Below, one piece after another: positions 57,643-64,000 of a stretch of 64,000 bases of DNA (positions are counted from its first letter, which is position 1; every line of letters starts with the position of its first letter). The translations under genes and the position numbers were made by a program. Under the pieces are notes generated by a model. It ran no database searches. It saw only the letters and a list, made by a program, of their open reading frames with translations, and had not been told where the DNA came from. Source of the DNA: Heterobasidion occidentale (Eukaryota > Basidiomycota > Agaricomycetes > Russulales > Bondarzewiaceae). The stretch lies in assembly GCA_039111635.1 (NCBI GenBank), contig JBCAQO010000010.1, forward strand, positions 1,488,001-1,552,000, given 5' to 3'.

Positions 57643-58026
57643 CTAGGTATGTGATGGTTGGAATCGTACTATGTTCTTCGTTGTTGGATGTTCGTGAGGA
57701 TATAAGACGTGAGGACATAAGAAGCGTTATTAACATGAGTGATCATTGATCACTCTCTATCGGTCTTCGCCTGTCCGGCATAAGCTACTCATCTCAGCAT
57801 CTCACAGAGATGATGGGACTGGCATCGGCATGTTGAAACGCTAGATGGGAACAACAATCATTGATATGTCATTCCTTATTGGCTAAGTACATTGTTTTCA
57901 AGATCTATCAACAAACTTCTTTCTCAAAATCAATGAAATATTGTTTAGCAAGCTTGTCCTAGGAGGCAGAGTCATCCTTATACATCCATCTGTTGTTATC
58001 GAGGCCTTGTCATGAACGTTCGGCTA

Positions 58027-59054
58027 TCACCCAGCCACCGACTTTTCAGCAATCGGTTCACCATGATTTCTAAGAATCTCGCGAGCTTGATCGGTGTTGG
58101 GCACGGCCCAGAAGACATGGACAAGTTCATTGCCATGTTTCCTATGCGCCTTGTAACCTTCTGCGTATCTAACCATGAAGGGACCCGCCCAATCGCTCTG
58201 AATATACAGAAAGCACGGTAAGTTTTGATTCAAGGAAAAGTGAAACGGCCACGTACCTCGATTGTAGCAGGAGTCCATTCCCAAAGTCGCTTTCTGGGTC
58301 AGATGGGTCATCGACAAGCTCCTTCACGAGACACTGTCTCTACGAGTAACACAGGGTATCAATACAACATGATACAGATTCATCACGTGAAGATGGCTGA
58401 CCATTTGCCGATGAGTCTTTGGACATCACCAGGACCGCGTGGCGTGTAGTTTGTCAAGCCAACCGCTCTGAGAGATTCAGCCGAAGGGTCTTTCGTAACA
58501 ATTTCCAAAAGGAAAGGGTAGATGGTGACAAGCGCCTGTGGGTTGTCGATGGGGCGTACATCGTAAGAAGGGATGTCAACGCCGAGCTGCCGAATATTGA
58601 GGGCTCCGTCGTAAGTGACGGTAAAAGCAGAATATGTCTTAGACCTACCAAGGCTCGGTTCATGCGTCTCTGGACCACTGTGGCTTTGAAGCTCGGCGTG
58701 AATGTCCCATCGGATGGGTTAAATTTTCGACAAGTGATTACTTTGTTGCGCTGGTGTAGTGTGTCTGCATGTCGGTGGGAGCGCATTGACCGGAGCCATA
58801 TACCACTCACCGTTTCACATCCAAAATATGGTGGTGTTAAATGTTTGGAAGCGTAAGGCATCATATCATCGTCTAAGGAACCAGTTGATTAGCGCTATTA
58901 CCAGCTGCAAACAGGGGGGAGAGGACGTACGGGGCGCGATGATATTGCACAACGGGATGATATCCTTGCAACTCAGAGGAAGGCATGGGTCATCCTTGAA
59001 CTCAAGAGGATTTTTGGGTATAAGCTTGTGCGGGATGTCCCCCTGACGCCGCAT
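58027..59054 (-). CDS. WTPA-WAVP family copy W7 (right arm), one-base break before the last intron
   Basis: Counterpart of W2. Exon 1 is intact: MRRQGDIPHKLIPKNPLEF, DDPCLPLSCKDIIPLCNIIA. It then reads DDMMPYASKHLTPPYFGCE. In the exon before the last intron the phrase for SELWEWTPATIE has lost one A of an AA pair (near 58,280), which breaks the frame here but not in W2. The last exon is intact: SDWAGPFMVRYAEGYKAHRK, LVHVFWAVPNTDQAREIL, ending EKSVAG. A TATA box (TATATAAAT on the minus strand) lies near 59,164-59,174. Confidence 0.6.
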
Positions 59055-59174
59055 TGTACGTGTTAGATGATGGTAGCGGGAGAAAAAGATGTGATGAGGA
59101 GTGGAAGAGGGGAGGGGCGGGATAGGGCAAGGGAATGTTGTGGATGGTGCAACGGTGCTGTGGGTATTTATATA

Positions 59175-60651
59175 GGTATAAGAGCCGTGGCACATACAAG
59201 CGACGAGCACACTTCTCTTGTCGCATTGATGCTACGGGGTTCGACATGCCACGCTTGGAAGCCAAGTGACGCTGACAGGTCGCCACCTCGGTGACCGAAG
59301 TGAAAGTATGGCGGACAATAGAATCTGGACAAAGAGCAAACATGAGCCCCTTGATGTCAACCGGTGGCTGGTGCCTCGACCGAGTGGACAAGAGCTCAAG
59401 TTGGAGCTAAGAGCCCCAAATCATCGCTAGGGCGTCAAAGGGCCGAAGCTTGCATCTGAATCTAATTGCAAAAAAGAAAGGGTCTCGAAACTAAGGTGTT
59501 ATCACAGTGCTTTGAAAGACTGAGAGAACGAACTTGGGATTCACCGCAGAAATCTGCAGCAGACCAAAGGACCTGCGGGGAAGGTAAAGATTATGATGTA
59601 TTGAAAAATCGATGTCGGGTTTCTATGAGCAAGAGACAGAGACCATTCAAGGATCATGTTCCGACTTCCGTATACTTCAGTATATGGCTCGTTTGCGACA
59701 CACCAAGGTTGTGACTATAGAGCGCTGCGGCTTGCCTTCGCAAGAAATATGGCCTGTCTCACTGGCGCTGGGTGTGATCACTGACGCATCCAATGATGCG
59801 CATACTGTGTGCAGTGGCAGTTGCAATCTCTCCGATGAGACGAATTCAGATGGTGGTATTTTGACTCAGATGCGTACCATTCAATGAGTTACCGGAATAG
59901 GAGACATTTGGCCTTGGATTGGAATGAGAGCAACACGCACGCCAACAGACCATCAGCTCTACTTCAAAAAGTCAATTTCGAATGATTCTTGAATATCCTT
60001 CTCGTCTTCTGTACTTTCTGGAATCTGCGACTTCCGCGAGCTGGATGTCGAAAATTCGTGCGTTCAATAGCGCAGGTTATGACAACGAAGATGGTGGTGG
60101 GCATCTTGTTGATTGATCCGATGGTATGAGCAGCTTGGATGGAAAAGAAAAGAAGGTTTTGATCATAATCTTAAGATGGTAGCTGTGATCGTAGTAGTAG
60201 AGACTCGAGAGAAAGGTCATGTATAACGCAAGTTTTCGGTATTCAGCGCTCATCATGAGGCGGTCGGCTGAGGGTTCGATTCCCGATTCAACCAGTCCCA
60301 CAGTAGAAGAGTACTCGTCTAATTCGGCAATGGGTCTGCATACCTGGACTTGGAGGGCACTGACTACATCAGCAGCACCCTGCTTATGTCGGTTGTTTTC
60401 CTTATTCAATGCCAGGGTCGTTGAAGGCCATGTGTCCGTCCTACTACTAAGGCAGAGGTTGGAGACAGTCGAGCCTAGCAGCTTTGCAACAATCAATCTA
60501 ATGTACCATGCTAAGCAAGGTAATCTCTCCGTAGGACAGTTAGCATTTACCCGAGTTATGGACAGGGACTACTATGGAGTGAGATATCTCTAGCAATTCA
60601 TTCTCGATTTTCTGGTCTCATACAGAAGTCGTACGCGATGATCAGCCTTAC
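59175..60651. other. upstream region of W7 and edge of the inverted repeat, no gene seen
   Basis: Mirrors 18,457-19,650 up to 60,379. Beyond that, 270 bp of unique sequence precede the 3' end of W5. No reading frame of note. Confidence 0.45.
60273..60283 (+). promoter_or_regulatory. pol III B-box-like sequence near outer edge of right arm
   Basis: GGTTCGATTCC, the same element as at 18,553-18,563, about 100 bp inside the outer end of the arm. No complete tRNA fold is apparent. Confidence 0.3.
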
Positions 60652-61870
60652 TTATACAGATAAACGCCGGAACTGTGTTGGGTCTTGTCGGCACCATTTA
60701 GTGGCGGCAACATTGTGGCCGAGACTTCTAAGAAGCTTTTTAGCCTCGACAGTGTCGGGCACAGCCCACAAGGCGTTGACGAATTTGCCTTTGTGTTTGA
60801 TATAGGCCGGATATCCCGGAGTAAATTCGACCACGAGCGGATATTCATGCCATTCGCTCTGAACAGGCAACTATAAGGAAGAGACTTTCTGATGTTTGAT
60901 ATGGTTACGCACCACAATTGTGGCCGGCGTCCACTGTCTAATCCGACCTAGTCTCGGATCCTCGATCTCCTCTGCCACAAGGCAGTATCGCTATTGGACG
61001 TAAAGAAATGAAGGGTCAACACGGCCTGTGATAGGCTATTCAGTTCAGACCTGACTGACCAAAGACTTTAATTGATTCCAATCGATATGATCATCGGTCG
61101 GATGAGGGGGGGATGCTTTTTCGCCAGACCACATGAAATCCCTGACCTCCCAAAGGAAGGGATAAACGAATCGGAAAAATGGTCTGACTAACGGCGGGTT
61201 GGTGATTGGCGGCGGGTTGTCGATGTATTGCAGGTCGGTGACCAATGGTGGGTATTTCTTTGAAACCAGCATGTAAAACGGCAAGTCCACACCAAGCTGT
61301 CGAACACGGATAAGAATTTCTGAGCGATGACGGTGGAAATTGGATGTATAATAGACGCACTAGACCTTGCTGTGTGTCGTGGCGTAGGATGTCGAAAGCA
61401 TCGTCGATATAGGGCTCAACGATCCTGTTCCACTCGTCGACTCCCCGCGTCTCTACTACCCCGTACCTCTGAGGTAACGTCAGAGGCATGTCAGTCACAG
61501 CCAGTGGAGTAGTGATACAAGCTGCTGACTAAGTTACATCTGTACGGATCGAGGGGACCACAACTCAAACAACGTCTTTGAAATGGCTTCAGCCAATCGA
61601 CTATTGACATCCGGCATCGTAGTTGGTCAGTGTGAGAGGAAGCGTGGTGTAAGGAGCGAATGACTTACAACCGCACACTGCCTCACAACCGCGCACTGCC
61701 TCACAACCGCGCACTGCCTGATGTATTCTTTGGATATCCTCAGGAGTGAATGGGAGGTTCGGATGGGCGTCGAATAGCAAAGGATGCCGAACGAGCTCTT
61801 TTGAAATGCCCATTTGTGTCGCTTCACCCGGGCAGGCGGGGGAGGAGTAGAGCATAGGCTTAGAAGACAT
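60652..61870 (-). CDS. WTPA-WAVP family copy W5
   Basis: Exon 1: MSSKPMLYSSPACPGEATQM, GISKELVRHPLLFDAHPNLP, FTPEDIQRIHQAVRGCEAV, with an 18-bp tandem repeat that adds the phrase CEAVRG-like units before the donor. Then PDVNSRLAEAISKTLFELW, VRQLGVDLPFYMLVSKKYPP with an inserted Pro/Asp-rich stretch, FFRFVYPFLWEVRDFMW, DHIDWNQLKSLV, YCLVAEEIED, RIRQWTPATIV, an intron at the conserved site, and SEWHEYPLVVEFTPGYPAYI with VNALWAVPDTVEAKKLL. No frame break was noticed in the conserved blocks, making it the best single-module reference. Not secreted as far as can be seen. Function unknown. Confidence 0.6.
61672..61730. repeat. 18-bp tandem repeat in exon 1 of W5
   Basis: About three copies of CCTCACAACCGCGCACTG. 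The length is a multiple of three, so copy number changes keep the frame. Confidence 0.8.
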
Positions 61871-61912
61871 GGAGGAGGAAGGAGTGCTGAAGGTGCGTGG
61901 TAGTCGACGGTG

Positions 61913-62240
61913 CTCTGAATATTTATAAGGTTGCGAGGGTCGTGGCGTATACAAGTGGCGACTTCGTCCCGGTTGGCAGCATTGTTGTCGGCAAGGCGTG
62001 CATGACAAGTCGCTAGTCGTTTGGCTGCGATGGTGGACGCAGCCCGCCACGTCGCTTTGTACCTCGGTGGACGCGCAATGTGAACAGTGGACCGTGATAC
62101 CCTAACCGGAAATGTCAAATGTCAGTGGTGCAAGGCCACCGATGGCCGGTAACGCGAGTGGATCCAAGCGGAGCCACCCGTCGTGGCGCTCAGTGTAGAG
62201 ACGAGACAAAAGCAAAGCATTGGACTCAACAGCGCGCTCG
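61913..62240 (-). promoter_or_regulatory. promoter block of W5, shared with W4-W3
   Basis: TATA-like TTATAAATATTCAGAGCACC (minus strand, about 61,909-61,928) lies about 45 bp before the ATG. Further upstream the sequence aligns with 54,160-54,420, including GCAAGGCCACCGATGG and CGTGGCGCTCAGT. Confidence 0.6.
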
Positions 62241-62611
62241 CGATCATGATGACCATGTGTTCGGGGCACCTCCTGCCAGTCCATGAAAGCTATATAATCG
62301 AGATTCAGTGCAAAGAGGATCGTTAGATGGTCCCGAATGCAAAAGATGAAACAAAGCCACAAGTCTAAGCGCAAGGATTACTGGAGGCCCCCGTGCACGC
62401 TTCTCTAAAGAGTGTTTTCATTATACCATTCAGCAAGGATCATAATCGTCTCTGTACGATGACATTCATGGTCGATATGGCTGCATTCCACCGCTGTCTG
62501 ATAGTATCTCAAGTTTCCACATATTCCTTCCGTCCGATTCAGAGTCCTCGCGTGCGCGCTTTGATTTTCGTTCCCTGGTGCACTTTGTCGGAGCTCGATA
62601 AGCAATGTGGA
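62241..62611. other. intergenic, no gene seen
   Basis: Between the W5 promoter and the 3' end of the phosphorylase gene. Short frames only. Confidence 0.45.
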
Positions 62612-63878
62612 CTACGCGGCAGGAAGCGTAGCGATGATCTGAGCGACGAGATTCTTCATCACGTCGGCCTTGAGCTTGCCGATCTCGAGCACCTCTTCGT
62701 GGGACACCGTAGGCGTTTGCGGGCGCTCGATAGACGTGCCGGCAAGCTGCAGTGAATAGAGCATCGCGTCAAAGCACCTGTTAGGCCGGAATGTACGAGT
62801 CAGCGGTGATGGTCGAGCGCACCTCCGCGTCGACCTCCTCCCTGATGCTCCTGTACCCGTCGGGTATGACGACCTTGTTCGTGACCAGGCTCAGCACGAG
62901 CACGTTCAGGCCCTCGTCGCGCGCGGCGACGACCTCCGGCACGGTGCTCATGCCCACAACGTCGGCGCCCGCGGCGCGCAGGAAGCGGCCCTCTGCAGGC
63001 GTTTCGTACGTCGGGCCGCTCACCCACGCGTAGGTGCCCTCCGCGAGCGCCGAGCGCTCGAGCTGTAGGGCGTGCGCGGCGCGGAAGGCTGCAAGGCGCA
63101 GCGGGCGCGAATAGGCGGAGGAGAGGGGGAGGAAGCGGAGGTGCGAGGGAGAGGTGGGGGGGCCGATGAGGGGGTTGAGGCCTGTCATTAGAGGAAGGGC
63201 GATATGATCGTGGATGACGACAACTGGGAACAGAGAGTAAGCGATATGATAATTTGTGCGGCTCGTGTAGGATAGAGCAGGAAAAGAAAGGGAAGAAACG
63301 CACTAGTCCCGACGGCGAGAGAAGGGTTGAGTGAGCCGGCAGCATTAGTGACTGAGAAACGTAAATGACAATGGGATTCAGCTACTCAGAAATATTTGAG
63401 GAATACGACGCACTGATTATATCCTTGACGCCGAGCTGCGCCATGAGTCGGATGGGATAGCCGACCGCTGATAGCGCATGTCCCTCATACGGGTGAAGCT
63501 ATCTAGTAAGAGATTAGAACAGTCAGGGCATTAGGATGCAGTATACGATCGCATACACGTCCAAGCATCGCGACGACCGGCACGCCCTCGCCCTCGCCCA
63601 CGAGGCCAAACGCGAGGATGCTCTTATGACCAGGAACTGTGCGTCCATGCAGCACCAAGGAGAATTAGTAATACATTACCATTTAACGAGAAACAAGGCG
63701 CACCCGTGCTTGTCGCGAAGCCTGCCAATGCAGAGTACGGCACCTCAACGCTCTCGCGCAGGCTCGATGCGAGCGTGCTGAGGCCCGAGCCGCACACGAT
63801 CCCGACGCGTGGGGCTAGGAGGCGCGGGGGGAGTAGCTTGGAGAGGGCGTCGATGTTGGATGCGAAGCGATCTGCCAT
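62612..63878 (-). CDS. purine nucleoside phosphorylase
   Basis: Phosphorolysis of purine nucleosides in salvage. Exon 1: MADRFASNIDALSKLLPPRL, then PRVGIVCGSGLSTLASSLRE, the phosphate-binding start of the trimeric (PNP/MTAP) family. Further exons: VPGHKSILAFGLV, VVAMLGRFHPYEGHALSAVG, YPIRLMAQLGVKDIIVTNAA, GSLNPSLAVGTIVVIHDHIA, GTYAWVSGPTYETPAEGRFL, GADVVGMSTVPEVVAARDEG and LSLVTNKVV. The Asn of LVTNK fits the purine-specific enzyme. A last intron starting GTGCGC joins EEVDAE to LAGTSIERPQTPTVSHEEVL, ending IIATLPAA. All key blocks are present. The promoter lies between 63,879 and the window end. Confidence 0.93.
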
Positions 63879-64000
63879 TGTCTGTGCCGACGATGGTACT
63901 CAGATACTAGCACTCAGATATTTGTCGACGACAGACTAGAGTAATTGCAGGTGACTCAGAGTCGCGGTCACGTGATGTGTTCGCGCAAAGCCCTCGCGTA

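Larger units (their letters stand above)
56051..60379. repeat. right arm of large inverted duplication (4.3 kb)
   Basis: Reverse of 18,457-24,089. Contains the BTB copy F 3' end, gene X with one promoter/first-exon unit, and the WTPA-WAVP copy W7. The arm ends at TGCTGTTGGA inside BTB copy F on one side and at AGCAGCACC (60,379) on the other. Confidence 0.9.

Noticed and set aside
60230..60310. A functional tRNA gene around the B-box
   Set aside because: T-loop present but no acceptor stem or convincing anticodon arm could be paired.
18457..60379. Inverted repeat as the terminal repeats of a giant transposon
   Set aside because: No transposase or other mobility gene was found between the arms, and the spacer holds ordinary conserved genes.
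1..64000. CRISPR arrays, bacterial operons or ribosome-binding sites
   Set aside because: The window is eukaryotic with spliced genes; no spaced short-repeat array was seen.

Overview
This window is nuclear DNA of a filamentous basidiomycete, most likely an Agaricomycete. The evidence is genes split by many 50-100 bp introns, GC-rich coding regions, a fungal FKS-type 1,3-beta-glucan synthase, a velvet regulator, an AA9 polysaccharide monooxygenase, a fungal thaumatin-like protein, and large lineage-specific families of BTB and F-box proteins. The AA9 enzyme suggests a plant-biomass decayer; that is inference.

Layout. 1-10.8 kb is ordinary housekeeping DNA: a Zn2Cys6 regulator (cut by the left edge), a REEP/Yop1 ER-shaping protein, a BAH-PHD chromatin reader, mitochondrial NADP-isocitrate dehydrogenase and an F-box protein. 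12.5-27.2 kb is an accessory block of two multicopy families: BTB proteins with a C-terminal CxxC motif, and an unrecognised family here called WTPA-WAVP after its conserved motifs. 27.3-33.3 kb is the glucan synthase, followed by about 5 kb with no recognisable gene. 38.7-50.5 kb is again ordinary: velvet factor, EEP phosphatase-like membrane protein, thaumatin-like protein with a C-terminal hydrophobic tail, AA9 enzyme and a 2H phosphoesterase-like protein. 50.8-61.9 kb is a second accessory block with the same two families. 62.6-63.9 kb is purine nucleoside phosphorylase.

The two accessory blocks are linked by a large inverted duplication: 18,457-24,089 is repeated in reverse at 56,051-60,379, with about 32 kb between. 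Each arm carries a WTPA-WAVP gene, a small coiled-coil/membrane gene (gene X) and the 3' end of a BTB gene. In the left arm the promoter and first exon of gene X are present three times in tandem; the right arm has one. WTPA-WAVP and BTB genes recur as tail-to-tail neighbours about 300 bp apart. This recurring pair is the best candidate for an undescribed system; its function cannot be read from the sequence.

Caution: the conserved core of the glucan synthase has about eight one-base indels in 1.2 kb, mostly in short runs of one base, and the inverted-repeat arms differ by similar indels. Some frameshifts in the family genes may therefore be sequencing errors. Exon boundaries were read by eye from GT/AG sites and family conservation and are approximate.
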